Shown piece by piece: positions 19,301 to 27,487 of a stretch of 64,000 nt of DNA (its first letter is position 1; each line of letters opens with the position of its first letter). Below the pieces are notes generated by a model. It saw nothing but the letters and a program-made list of their open reading frames with translations, did not search any database and was not told the DNA's origin. The DNA comes from UBA6059 sp040219045 (GTDB lineage: Bacteria; Bacteroidota; Bacteroidia; Cytophagales; Cyclobacteriaceae), in assembly GCA_965229505.1 (NCBI GenBank), contig OZ245881.1:3038001-3102000 (forward strand), given 5' to 3'. The translations under genes were made by a program, and so were the position numbers.

Positions 19301-20529
19301 TGAGCTTGAAATCAGAAGATTTTGCTGGTGCTTTTGAGTCAAGAGTGGTCACCTGGGATCAGGTGCAGAATGCACTTCAGCCCAATGAAGTGGCCGTGGA
19401 GATGGTGCGTTTCCGTCATTTCAAGCACACGCTTTCTGACTCTATTATGTACGCGGTGCTCTATGTCAACCCGGATAAGAAGACCAAGCCACAGCTTGTG
19501 CTGTTGGAGAATGGCTCAGACTTAGAAAACAGAAACCTTAAGATCTATCGAAATAGTATAAGATACCGTGTAGAGGATACTCAGTCTTATGATGCCTACT
19601 GGCGAAAAATACAGAATGAGGTGGGAATATCGACGACAGTTTATCTTTCGCCTGACGGTGTTTATAATCAGATCAATCTGGAGTCTATTCCCACAGGTGA
19701 TGGACAGTTTGTGCTGGACAATTCTAATATTGTTCTGGTAAGTAATACCAAGGACATATTCCTGAAGCGATTGAAAGAGGATCGTGTGAGAGAGTCTAAG
19801 ATCGTCGCAATGTTTGGTAACCCAACATTCTATGTCGACACTCAGCCTGGAAAGAAAATTGATTCGGATGGTTTGACAAGATCTTCGACAGATGTTATTT
19901 CCCAGTTGCCGGGTACGGAGATTGAGGTCAATGAATTGCGGGAGTTGATGCAGGAAAATGGCTGGCGTGCGGATCATTTTACCGAAACTAAAGCCGACGA
20001 AAGCACCTTAAAGACAATAGAAAGCCCAAGGGTCTTCCATATCGCAACACATGGTTTCTTCAAAGAAGAAGAGGACAATGGCAGGGGAGCAGCTACCGGT
20101 CGGGCCACCCAAAACCCTTTATTGAGAAGTGGGCTACTGCTGACTGGTGCTGGAGATATCCTCAATAGGACTGACTACAACTTCAACATCAACGATGGTA
20201 TACTCACGGCTTATGAGGCGATGAACCTCAATCTTGATCAAACAGAGCTCGTGGTACTCAGCGCTTGTGAGACAGGACTCGGTGAGGTAGAGGCTGGTGA
20301 GGGTGTCTTTGGTTTGCAGCGCTCATTCTTAGTTGCGGGGGCCAAGACAATCATTATGAGCCTTTTCAAAGTCTCGGATGATGCCACCCAAAAGCTCATG
20401 ATCAATTTTTACAACAAATGGCTGGAGACTGGAGATATGCGCCAGAGCTTCGTTGATGCCAAGAAAGAGATCAGAGCGGAATATGTTGACCCTATCTATT
20501 GGGGACCTTTTGTCATGATCGGGTTTTAA
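16336..20529 (+). CDS. Exported TPR-CHAT domain protein (caspase-like)
   Basis: A 1397-residue protein with a signal peptide (MKKLQLFLTLFLLQGIVITISAQ). Residues about 25-860 are tetratricopeptide repeats (for example YGDYDKALKQIEKIK and IGDYARAEQILLNAIEIQ). The C-terminal CHAT domain, a caspase-clan fold, keeps the dyad His1239 in IATHGFF and Cys1311 in LSACETG, and ends with WGPFVMIGF typical of CHAT domains. I use the ATG at 16336; a TTG at 16330 would add two residues before it. Targets are unknown. CHAT-TPR proteins are common in Bacteroidota and some CHAT proteases act in defence. The signal peptide places this one outside the cytoplasm, which argues against a cytoplasmic defence effector. 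It stands alone with no regulator beside it. Confidence 0.9.
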   Translation: MKKLQLFLTLFLLQGIVITISAQDYDSQFEKIQEDYLYGDYDKALKQIEKIKEKSIKSFGEDNRFNAQAILQEAKCFVALGYLEDGLSQLDKAIDLSIKLHGENSIEHGFTLRDASQIYLLYGHYRKAGEYTDQAEAIFKSSGALNDDVKAEFQVNRANILVGKGYYAEAISTIDSEIDFFQSRLNEGDKKTLEVNAQEYAQLLIYRANAQRLMGDYLSADSAFVSNELWIDEALGKKDLTYAMNQFYNALLLEESGMDVDPLVKFYEKAYLKALKDYAPSHYIVMELRNKLLGAYFRNDNKAKYKITSEELRMTMNKYHDERSFYSMSDELVRFDNQIEDQDLDGLSSDLSALLRKKSTLPQYHAKRIELLDIGYRVAILTNQLQNAQNYLNAILNIQKELIGEDAPGYHMTQVRLANYYIDHTDNFDIAKQIYDESWIEIVEPEITEGHPLYTDILNHVATFYSENDEFEKASAYLDKALLEARRKWDNKDIRYARELHLIAGLQLKIGNYEKATDALEEAFEIVLQSKTLESLTDYSAMLITEASLLSIYGEYDAAEGSIDEAFRTREKNNIQVVDSENVKDDLAALYIKIGLYAEAQEILTSSIATKEKRFGKNSRQLLKPLVTQAEFYLLIGDYAQSETYARQVYNLAKNIFGEESTKLVPPLRALAGIYSSIGDYARAEQILLNAIEIQKSKLGDNHVDVAIANADLALAKFYLGDPVSEVEELLTASERIIGNNLGASTPIYAELLKNSAIISIASANYSIAESYLEQAGAIWESKIGKRNNINAATIDLLMGDIRYNQFQYNQAESFYNKAKSRFEKFFNDQHPEYLKVQSKLSKAYYMQGDVKKAQRSLEEVLGKYQIFIEDYFPALSESEKAKFWNTIRVDYEFYNSIVVSHNRLNDDLIGSLYNNALLTKSLLLSSSIKVRQRILSSGNTSLINLYNEWIKSKEQLTAALSMSTEEIASSGLNISGLQNQVNDLEKELSLKSEDFAGAFESRVVTWDQVQNALQPNEVAVEMVRFRHFKHTLSDSIMYAVLYVNPDKKTKPQLVLLENGSDLENRNLKIYRNSIRYRVEDTQSYDAYWRKIQNEVGISTTVYLSPDGVYNQINLESIPTGDGQFVLDNSNIVLVSNTKDIFLKRLKEDRVRESKIVAMFGNPTFYVDTQPGKKIDSDGLTRSSTDVISQLPGTEIEVNELRELMQENGWRADHFTETKADESTLKTIESPRVFHIATHGFFKEEEDNGRGAATGRATQNPLLRSGLLLTGAGDILNRTDYNFNINDGILTAYEAMNLNLDQTELVVLSACETGLGEVEAGEGVFGLQRSFLVAGAKTIIMSLFKVSDDATQKLMINFYNKWLETGDMRQSFVDAKKEIRAEYVDPIYWGPFVMIGF

Positions 20530-20615
20530 ATTCCAGTTCAGATTTTAAGCCAATGCACGTCATTACGATGGAGGTAGGACAGAGGCAATCTAATCTGCTT
20601 AACTAACCTTGAACG

Positions 20616-21521
20616 TTAAGGAACTTCTTCTCCCTCGGAAGCCTGCCAAAGTTCAAACCACTCCTGACGGCTGATGTCTATGTCCAAAGCCGCTACGGCT
20701 TTTTGGATTCTGCTGATTTTTCCCGTACCCAGAATGGGGATGATCTTGGAGGGGTGTCGCAGCAACCAGGCGAAGAGTAGTTGATCTATATCCTTGCTTT
20801 TTTCGTTTGACCAGCGTTCGAGGACTTCTCGTACCCGTATTGCTTGTTCATCTTGGCCTGTGAACACTGATCCTCCTCCCAGTGGAGACCAGGCCATAGG
20901 ATAGAGGCTGTGCAACTGACAGTGCTCAATCGTACCATTCTTGAATTGGTCAACACATAGCGCTGAGATTTCCACCTGATTGGTAATGAGCGGCTCGTCC
21001 AGATAGGAGTTCAGCATATCAAACTGCAAAGGCGAGAAATTCGAAACGCCGAAGTTGAGCACCTTTCCTTCCGCTTTTAGTTTTCTGAATGCCTCAGCCA
21101 CTTCTTCCGGATCAGTCAAAGGGTCTGGTCGGTGGAGCAAGAGAAGATCGATATGATCCGTGTGAAGGTTTTTCAATGACTGTTCTGCAGAAGCGATGAT
21201 GTGGTCTCTGCTGGTGTCATAGTATTTGATCTTATGATCCGGTCTGTTTTTGGAGATAAGTTTGATGCCGCATTTGGTGATGATCTCCATTTTATGACGC
21301 AAATCAGGCGATTGCGCTAGCACTCTACCGAAAAGCTCCTCACAAGTATAGTCGCCGTAGATATCCGCATGATCAAAGCTGGAGATACCCAGATCAATGT
21401 TCTGCTCAATGAGCTGTTGTATTTGGTCGGTAGACATCCCCCAATCCCCGAGTCTCCATACCCCAAATACAAGTCGTGACAATTCAAGCGAGCTGCTAAG
21501 GTTGATTCTTTCCATTCCCAT
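20616..21521 (-). CDS. Aldo/keto reductase, YdhF-like
   Basis: An NADPH-dependent oxidoreductase of the aldo/keto reductase superfamily (301 residues). The catalytic tetrad is visible: Asp50 and Tyr55 in FDHADIYGDY, Lys83 in ITKCG, and His in LLLLHRPDP. The C-terminal cofactor region IIPILGTGKISRIQKA is also present. This pattern resembles E. coli YdhF. Substrate unknown. ATG codons at 21521 and 21515 are both possible. It is divergent from the cystathionine beta-synthase gene. Confidence 0.9.
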   Translation of the reverse strand: MGMERINLSSSLELSRLVFGVWRLGDWGMSTDQIQQLIEQNIDLGISSFDHADIYGDYTCEELFGRVLAQSPDLRHKMEIITKCGIKLISKNRPDHKIKYYDTSRDHIIASAEQSLKNLHTDHIDLLLLHRPDPLTDPEEVAEAFRKLKAEGKVLNFGVSNFSPLQFDMLNSYLDEPLITNQVEISALCVDQFKNGTIEHCQLHSLYPMAWSPLGGGSVFTGQDEQAIRVREVLERWSNEKSKDIDQLLFAWLLRHPSKIIPILGTGKISRIQKAVAALDIDISRQEWFELWQASEGEEVP

Positions 21522-21574
21522 TCGTATAATTTGTCGGGCTCAGCACTAACTCAGCGGCAAGCCTTTCGTATTCC

Positions 21575-21605
21575 TTTTTAGTGATCTGGCGACTGGTTAC
21601 TTTTG
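21575..21605 (+). promoter_or_regulatory. Candidate promoter for cystathionine beta-synthase gene
   Basis: A T-rich -33 segment (TTTTTA, 21575-21580) and an exact TAnnTTTG -7 element (TACTTTTG, 21598-21605) lie 18 bp apart, within Bacteroidota spacing. Transcription would begin near 21612, leaving a leader of about 45 nt before the ATG at 21657. Confidence 0.4.
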
Positions 21606-21656
21606 CAGCAGCAAAGGCCGCAATGCGCCCATTCAAACATAACAACAAAAAGCCAC

Positions 21657-23027
21657 ATGAAGTACTACAACTCCATTATCGATACCATTGGTGATACACC
21701 ATTGGTGAAGCTCAATAAAGTTTCAAAAGGCATCAAAGGCACGATTCTCGCCAAGGTGGAGTACTTCAATCCGGGCAATTCTATGAAGGATCGAATGGCG
21801 CTGAAGATGGTAGAGGATGCTGAGAAGGATGGCCGACTCAAGCCCGGAGGGACGATCATAGAGGGTACGAGTGGCAACACAGGTATGGGACTTGCCCTTG
21901 CAGCTATCGCAAAAGGCTACAAATGCATCTTCACATTGGCGGACAAGCAGAGCCAGGAGAAAATCGACATCCTACGAGCTGTCGGTGCAGAGGTGATCGT
22001 CTGTCCTACTAACGTAGGGCCTGAAGATCCAAGATCATACTACTCGGTCGCCAAAAAACTCAATGCGGATATCCCCAATTCGTTCTACCCTAATCAGTAC
22101 GACAACCTCTCTAATGCCAAGGCCCACTACGAAACAACAGGCCCTGAAATATGGCGCGACACTGAAGGCAAAATCACCCACTACGCAGCTGGAGTAGGTA
22201 CGGGCGGTTCCATGTGTGGTGTGGCAAAATACCTCAAGGAGCAAAATGCGGAAGTAACCTCTGTCGGCATTGACACCTATGGATCGGTATTTAAAAAGTA
22301 CAAGGAGACGGGCGTTTTTGACGAGAAGGAGGTCTACCCCTACATGACCGAGGGGATTGGTGAGGACATCCTACCGAAGAACGTCGACTTCAGTGTAATC
22401 GATCACTTCGTGAAAGTGACTGATAAGGATGGTGCAATCATGACCCGTCGATTGGCCGAGGAGGAGGGGCTCTTCTGTGGTTGGTCTTGTGGTTCGGCCG
22501 TACATGGAGCACTGGAGTATGCCCGTGAGCACCTAACGGAAAATGATGTGATGGTCGTCATCCTGCCAGATCATGGCACACGCTATCTGGGTAAGATCTA
22601 CAATGATAACTGGATGAAAGACCATGGTTTTGTCGCCCGTCACTTCGCTAGCGCAAAAGATATCGTGACTAATAGAAATGGCAGCAGCAAGCTCTATACA
22701 ATAGAGCAGGACTTGACCGTCGGAGAAGCGATCAAATACATGAATGATAAGGGAATTGATCAGATTCCAGTGATCAAGGACAATGAGTTTGTGGGTAGCC
22801 TGACGGACTCTAAAGTATTGGGTAAGCTGATCGAAAACCCTGAATTGAAATCTCAGGCTGTGTCAGAGGTAATGGACCCATCCTTTCAGTTCGTAGCGAT
22901 GGACAACTCACTGGATGTACTCAGCTCACTCATCAACAAAGAGAACAAGGCTTTACTCGTGAGGGATCATAAGAACGATGTGCACATCATCACCCAAAGT
23001 GACCTGTTGATGGCTATGACGAGTTAG
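21657..23027 (+). CDS. Cystathionine beta-synthase-like PLP enzyme with CBS pair
   Basis: A fold-type II PLP enzyme of the cysteine synthase/cystathionine beta-synthase group. I start at the ATG at 21657 (MKYYNSIIDTIGDTPLVKLN, 456 residues). The upstream TTG would add a low-complexity tail and would overlap the promoter. PLP-binding Lys44 lies in NPGNSMKDR, the phosphate loop is EGTSGNTGMGLALA, and the C-terminal third (about 330-456) is a CBS-domain pair (DQIPVIKDNEFVGSLTDSKVL), which usually senses adenosyl ligands. Presence of the CBS pair favours cystathionine beta-synthase over plain cysteine synthase. It ends in a 4-bp overlap with the convergent PIN toxin gene. Confidence 0.9.
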   Translation: MKYYNSIIDTIGDTPLVKLNKVSKGIKGTILAKVEYFNPGNSMKDRMALKMVEDAEKDGRLKPGGTIIEGTSGNTGMGLALAAIAKGYKCIFTLADKQSQEKIDILRAVGAEVIVCPTNVGPEDPRSYYSVAKKLNADIPNSFYPNQYDNLSNAKAHYETTGPEIWRDTEGKITHYAAGVGTGGSMCGVAKYLKEQNAEVTSVGIDTYGSVFKKYKETGVFDEKEVYPYMTEGIGEDILPKNVDFSVIDHFVKVTDKDGAIMTRRLAEEEGLFCGWSCGSAVHGALEYAREHLTENDVMVVILPDHGTRYLGKIYNDNWMKDHGFVARHFASAKDIVTNRNGSSKLYTIEQDLTVGEAIKYMNDKGIDQIPVIKDNEFVGSLTDSKVLGKLIENPELKSQAVSEVMDPSFQFVAMDNSLDVLSSLINKENKALLVRDHKNDVHIITQSDLLMAMTS

Positions 23028-23446
23028 TAGACCAATTCGGAGGTTTTGACTATCAAATTATCCCGACCATGTAGACCTTGTGATAGCTTTTTATCACCAG
23101 TCCAGAGCTTGCATTTCAAGTCAAGTGCCAATGCTACAAAGGGAGTGTCGCTTTCGTCAATTTGATTCACCAGTTCAAAAGCTTGAATCCATGATTCTTG
23201 GCTAATCAAATCTTCTGATATAAAGGTGAGCTTCTCCATCACTTTGCTTGAAGCCTCGTGGAGTGCCCAAGTACTAAGTTTAGAGGTGCTGGCTAACTTT
23301 TCTTCGTATCGGTCGATTTCAACTCTTAGTAGGGTTGGTGCAAAGAACTTGAACTTGTTTTCAGGGTGAAGAAGAATCTCCACCATTGTATTGTTGGTAT
23401 TAAGGAGGGCACTAAATATGATGTTGGTATCTACTACCAGTTTCAC
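23024..23446 (-). CDS. PIN-domain toxin (VapC-like ribonuclease)
   Basis: A small predicted RNase toxin. The PIN fold begins VKLVVDTNIIFSALL with the first acidic metal ligand, has internal acids (DESDTPFVALALDL), and ends with the conserved LWTGDKKL. I choose the GTG at 23446 because it gives a GTGA 4-nt overlap with the antitoxin stop and puts the PIN core at the very N-terminus. An ATG at 23479 would extend it by 11 residues and deepen the overlap. VapC-like toxins cleave tRNA or rRNA, but the target here is unknown. Confidence 0.82.
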   Translation of the reverse strand: MKLVVDTNIIFSALLNTNNTMVEILLHPENKFKFFAPTLLRVEIDRYEEKLASTSKLSTWALHEASSKVMEKLTFISEDLISQESWIQAFELVNQIDESDTPFVALALDLKCKLWTGDKKLSQGLHGRDNLIVKTSELVY

Positions 23447-23646
23447 TTGATGAATCGACTTTTGTTTTCGGCCCACCAAGCTTGCTTTGATTCATCAGCC
23501 AATGAATTGGCCTCTTCAGAGGTAGCTTTGCTATCGTTAGTCAATTCCCTGAATCGTAGATAGTCAAATACCCTTTGCAGACCTTCAATATTCATATCAG
23601 CTGGTAATCTGAATATTACTTCTTTATCAGTTCTTTCGATAATCAT
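23443..23646 (-). CDS. Antitoxin partner of the PIN toxin
   Basis: A 67-residue protein directly upstream of the PIN toxin and overlapping it by four bases. The N-terminal half (IIERTDKEVIFRLPADMNIEGLQRVFDYLRF) looks like a short DNA-binding or dimerisation segment. The C-terminal half is charged and ends SKQAWWAENKSRFIK, the pattern of a toxin-wrapping tail. No named antitoxin family is recognised with confidence. The role follows from position and size. The operon is probably autoregulated. Confidence 0.72.
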   Translation of the reverse strand: MIIERTDKEVIFRLPADMNIEGLQRVFDYLRFRELTNDSKATSEEANSLADESKQAWWAENKSRFIK

Positions 23647-23687
23647 AATTATAAATATACTTATTATGGTTAATATTTTGGTTCATC

Positions 23688-24659
23688 TCAAAACCCAAAC
23701 CCAATCCTCACTCCTGGATAGATGTTGCTTAAGCCGTCACTGGTGTAGATATGAGGGTTGACATACACCCCCTTCACTGGTGACCATTTGAAGCCGAACC
23801 TGAAAGTGTTTTCCTCGAAAAGGTCACCTTGACGTGAAATCAGATAGCCGAGCTCAACGAACAGCTTGTCTTTTCTGGGGGAGAACTTTGTGACATTCCA
23901 GCCATACCCAAGGTTTAGAAAGGTGTTGACATTGATCTCCTTGTTCTCGGAAAAGTCAAAGAGCATGTTAGTCGAGATGTACGGATATCGATGCGCGCCC
24001 TTTTTGTTGAAGTCCACACCCACACCTAAAGAAATGTCTGTCACCCAATTGTTTCGGACCAGCCCAGCCCCCGCACCAAGTTCTAGTTCTAAAAACTCCA
24101 TTGGAGGGTTGGTGACATGACGGTCAGACAGCTCGCTGGTTTGTTGTCCTGTGCACTCGAAGTAAAGTGTTCTCGAGCGCATGGTTTTCGACGGAAGCTT
24201 GCTTATCACGCCGAGTAAATACTGATCGAGTGCAAGCTCACCTACTTTTGACAGGTCACCAGAGGAAATGGTGATCTCGAAATCTTCTCTGGCGATAATC
24301 GCCCGGTCTCTGAACCCCGTATTAACTAACCCTCCCGGTCCTTGTTGATAGATGATGCCTGGATCTCCCGGCTCAATCGAGATGCTACCATCCGGCTGAA
24401 ATTGGATGATCTCAGGTTGATCTACAAGCAAGCTTTCTTCCAATGTCGGTAAAGCATTTCCAAAAGCCCTGAGCACTTGTGGGATTTCCGCATTGGCTTC
24501 AAGCTGATTGTAGTCAGGGACTGAGATTTTGACTTCTACCATCCGGTCGACATAGAAGATGACCGTATCTCCAATGGCTTGACTGAAACTGGCTTGAGGC
24601 ATGCCGAACATGGCAATCACGATGATGGATATTGCTGCGGTTTTGAGAATGGTTTTCAT
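23688..24659 (-). CDS. Exported outer-membrane beta-barrel-like protein
   Basis: A 323-residue protein with a signal peptide ending MPQASFSQA. The C-terminal half has alternating hydrophobic/polar strands rich in Gly and aromatic residues (LELELGAGAGLVRN, VNTFLNLGYGWNVTKF, FRFGFKWSPVKGVYVNP) and ends in Phe, all typical of an outer-membrane barrel. Function unknown. It is the last gene of the sigma/anti-sigma operon, 11 bp after the membrane-anchored gene, so it may be a target or sensor of that system. Confidence 0.72.
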   Translation of the reverse strand: MKTILKTAAISIIVIAMFGMPQASFSQAIGDTVIFYVDRMVEVKISVPDYNQLEANAEIPQVLRAFGNALPTLEESLLVDQPEIIQFQPDGSISIEPGDPGIIYQQGPGGLVNTGFRDRAIIAREDFEITISSGDLSKVGELALDQYLLGVISKLPSKTMRSRTLYFECTGQQTSELSDRHVTNPPMEFLELELGAGAGLVRNNWVTDISLGVGVDFNKKGAHRYPYISTNMLFDFSENKEINVNTFLNLGYGWNVTKFSPRKDKLFVELGYLISRQGDLFEENTFRFGFKWSPVKGVYVNPHIYTSDGLSNIYPGVRIGFGF

Positions 24660-24670
24660 TGTTTTGAGTT

Positions 24671-25324
24671 TTAAGGGTTCTGTAGTTTTTTGGCGAATGA
24701 CCCAAATCTCACCTTAAGGTTCTGATTCGTGTTTTGATCATTCACAGGAGATGAGATTGCGATGAAAGTGGGTCTGGCTTCACTGGAATTAGTGATTGAT
24801 TGATCCTGATCACTGGGTATTGAATCCGACTCTTGAGCTTCATTTCCGATAGGATCAACTGAAGCAGCCGCCACCGTCAGGTATTGCACTTCAGTCATAT
24901 AGACCGTGTCTGTTCGATGTACTATGCGCTCTCTAACTTTCTGTGGTTGATGTTCTCTGAAAGCAACCAATTGTACCTCTTTTTGCGATAGCTGACCTTC
25001 CAAACGTGAAAGCTGCTGGTCTCGCTGAGATAAGGTAGTTGACTGGCTTTCGTTTTGCTGCTGTACTTTGTTTAACTCAGACCGAAGGCTGGTAAGCTCT
25101 TGCTCATATCGCTGCTGATACTGAACGAATAAGACAGAAAACCCAATGAGTAGGATCAGAGCCGCGGCAACCATCAGATACCAGAGAGTCCTGTTGCTGC
25201 GGTATAGGTTATGATCCACTTGTGACCACACAGCCAGCTTCGCATTTGCTATTTCCTGTCGATGCAAGTCAGGTTGCTGACTGAGCTTGTCTCGAATGGA
25301 TTTATCAAAATCAGATGGTTCCAT
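24671..25324 (-). CDS. Probable anti-sigma factor, single membrane pass and coiled coil
   Basis: A 217-residue protein with a cytoplasmic N-terminus (about 1-45), one membrane segment (LWYLMVAAALILLIGFSVLF, about 47-66), and a long Gln/Glu-rich coiled coil (about 70-120) followed by a polar periplasmic tail. It overlaps the ECF sigma gene by 14 bp. This arrangement is that of a membrane anti-sigma factor that holds its sigma until an envelope signal arrives. No zinc-binding anti-sigma motif is visible, so the role rests on position and topology. Confidence 0.7.
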   Translation of the reverse strand: MEPSDFDKSIRDKLSQQPDLHRQEIANAKLAVWSQVDHNLYRSNRTLWYLMVAAALILLIGFSVLFVQYQQRYEQELTSLRSELNKVQQQNESQSTTLSQRDQQLSRLEGQLSQKEVQLVAFREHQPQKVRERIVHRTDTVYMTEVQYLTVAAASVDPIGNEAQESDSIPSDQDQSITNSSEARPTFIAISSPVNDQNTNQNLKVRFGSFAKKLQNP

Positions 25325-25862
25325 ATGCTTCTTCTTTCGTTATGCTGGACATCAGATGATGCCGCGCTTTTTTCAATTGTGTCTTCGATGTACTGATGCT
25401 GATCCCAAGCATGTCGGCGATCTCAGCATGTGAGTAGCCCTCTACCGCGAACAGGTTGAAGACCGTACGGTATCCAGTGGGCAACCTTTCTATTAAAGTC
25501 ATGATATCTGACGCGCTCATTTGCTGAAGTGCATCAGCAGCAGGACTTTCAATCTCAAGATGATCATTGCTCTCTTCGAGACTGATCGTCTTTTGTTTTT
25601 GCAGAAGCCGGATTGCTTCATTGATCAGAATGGTGCGCATCCATCGACCAAGGCTGCCGACTCCCTGGGATTGAAACTTTGAGAGGTTTTTGAAGATGCG
25701 AGTATAGGCTTTGATAATTACATCCTGTGCCTGCTCATGCGCTGCGAGATAGCGCATGGCAATGAGGTAAAACTCCTCATAATGATTTTCAAAGAGTAGT
25801 GTCTGAGCATGCCGATCTCCATCTACGCATTTTCGTATCAGCTCCTCTTCGTCCAGTATCAA
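25311..25862 (-). CDS. ECF-type RNA polymerase sigma factor
   Basis: A 183-residue sigma-70 family factor of the extracytoplasmic-function group. Region 2 spans about 20-90 (LLFENHYEEFYLIAMRYL and the DVIIKAYTRIFKNL helix), and region 4 about 120-175 with the helix-turn-helix GYSHAEIADMLGISISTSKTQL. It heads a three-gene operon with the anti-sigma and a barrel protein. Target promoters are not known. The regulatory circuit is inferred from this arrangement. Confidence 0.92.
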   Translation of the reverse strand: MILDEEELIRKCVDGDRHAQTLLFENHYEEFYLIAMRYLAAHEQAQDVIIKAYTRIFKNLSKFQSQGVGSLGRWMRTILINEAIRLLQKQKTISLEESNDHLEIESPAADALQQMSASDIMTLIERLPTGYRTVFNLFAVEGYSHAEIADMLGISISTSKTQLKKARHHLMSSITKEEAYGTI

Positions 25863-26006
25863 TTCTGCATCTCTTTAAACCTTTCACCCACAGAACCCAG
25901 CTATTTGGGCAGAGGTTGCCTGGGGTGTCAAAGATTGTTTGAGATTAGTTTTCAAGGACCAAATTCACGAACCTTGTTCTGATAGATGGGTCAATCAGTT
26001 TGTGAG

Positions 26007-27341
26007 CTAAACTACCGACTTCTTGTTCATATGCTGCACAGCCCGCTCAATGCCGTTGGGGGTGAGGGGAAACATCTCCATGATCTGCTGTACGACCTGT
26101 ATGGTGTATGTGAATCCCCAGTACTTCAGCGGTTCAGGGTTGAGCCATACCGTCTTTTTGAATTTCTTGACGATCGCCTGAAGGTTGTGAATGCTTTCTG
26201 AATCGAGCTCATAAGGTGCCATTGAGGCGTCACCAATGAAGAAAACTCTATAGTTTTTGTCGTATTTGAGCAGGCGCTTAACTTCAAATGGTTTTGTGCG
26301 TCGCGCGTCTTTATACACCACGTCATAAACTGTATTGTGGAAGTAGAAGACCTCAAGATCGTGGGCAAAGCGCGTTTTCATTTTTTTGAACAGCTCCTGA
26401 ACGGTCTTGACGAACGGGCTCATCGAGTAGCCGCCGTTATCTATCAACACGATGATTTGTAGTTTCTCGTTTTTGTCACTGCGCATTTCCGGTAGGAAGA
26501 GCCCACCGCGCTTCAATCCGGACTGTATGGTGATGGGGATATCGAGATTTTCTGTGGCACTCTCTTCGATCACGCCTTTGATGCTTGCCAGGGCAGCATC
26601 GACATTGTTGTCATTGATGATAGCATCCCGATCCACGGGATAATAGTTACGATCGCCAATCACCTTGCGCGCCATCTTGCCACCACCGGTACCGCCCACG
26701 CGAATGCCATTTTTTGCAGCTCCACCATGGCCGAAGGGCGAAATGCCCCCTGTACCAATCCAGTGGCTGCCACCTTCATGACGTGATTTTTGCTGCTCTT
26801 TGATTTTTTCGAGTCTTTCCAGAAGCTCCTCAAGGGATAGATCAGAGTAGTCTGCCATCTTCTCAAGCTTACGAGCCTCACGCTCCGTGATATCAAACTC
26901 ACCCTCCGCATCCTGGTCTTTCAAGTCAGGATCATCCTTGTCGAAGATTTCCTTGCCATTGATGATCTCTTTGATGTCATAGTGGGTGAGGTGTACCTGA
27001 TCTAGGAAGGTGTTGATCAGTTCCTCTTGAGTGAAATGGGTATCCTTGTCGGCCTCTTTGAGAAACTGCGTCTTCCATTTCTCAAATGTCTCAGAACGGA
27101 GAATGGCATCCTCAAGACTCTCACCATTCTGAACATCTATATCTAAAAAATAGCGATAATAGGCCTTGGTATAAGGTCCCATGTCTGCGGGCTCCTTCAC
27201 CACGATACCTCTGAGCACTGTGTACATATCGCCGAGCGTCTTTACCAGCCCTTTATCAATTGACTTACGCAAAAGCAGCAGTGTCCGTACATCTGCAGAT
27301 AGTCCATATTCTCTAAATGACGCGGGTAGTGAACTAAGCAT
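26007..27341 (-). CDS. VWA domain protein of the CoxE type
   Basis: A 444-residue protein with a C-terminal von Willebrand A domain (about 260-440). The MIDAS position reads LIDNGGYSMSP instead of the usual DxSxS. The middle section is charged (KLEKMADYSDLSLEELLERLEKI). Next comes a Gly-rich linker around GTGGISPFGHGGAAKNG. CoxE-type VWA proteins work with MoxR AAA+ ATPases as metal-insertion or folding machines. The MoxR gene lies 146 bp upstream on the same strand, matching that pairing. The substrate complex is not identified. Confidence 0.82.
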   Translation of the reverse strand: MLSSLPASFREYGLSADVRTLLLLRKSIDKGLVKTLGDMYTVLRGIVVKEPADMGPYTKAYYRYFLDIDVQNGESLEDAILRSETFEKWKTQFLKEADKDTHFTQEELINTFLDQVHLTHYDIKEIINGKEIFDKDDPDLKDQDAEGEFDITEREARKLEKMADYSDLSLEELLERLEKIKEQQKSRHEGGSHWIGTGGISPFGHGGAAKNGIRVGGTGGGKMARKVIGDRNYYPVDRDAIINDNNVDAALASIKGVIEESATENLDIPITIQSGLKRGGLFLPEMRSDKNEKLQIIVLIDNGGYSMSPFVKTVQELFKKMKTRFAHDLEVFYFHNTVYDVVYKDARRTKPFEVKRLLKYDKNYRVFFIGDASMAPYELDSESIHNLQAIVKKFKKTVWLNPEPLKYWGFTYTIQVVQQIMEMFPLTPNGIERAVQHMNKKSVV

Positions 27342-27487
27342 GACAAAGAATAATTTGGTTCGACGAGCATTGAGTCATACCATTTATCTCCTCCAGGCCT
27401 GTCCGCCGTAGAACTTTGGAAGGCGGAGAGGAGTGTAGAGGTGGGTAGCTATAGAAGATATGGCTCAATGTGACGACAGGTTATGAT

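Noticed and set aside
19522..19977. 151-residue minus-strand frame inside the TPR-CHAT gene
   Set aside because: Antisense to the conserved linker and CHAT region; no features of a gene.
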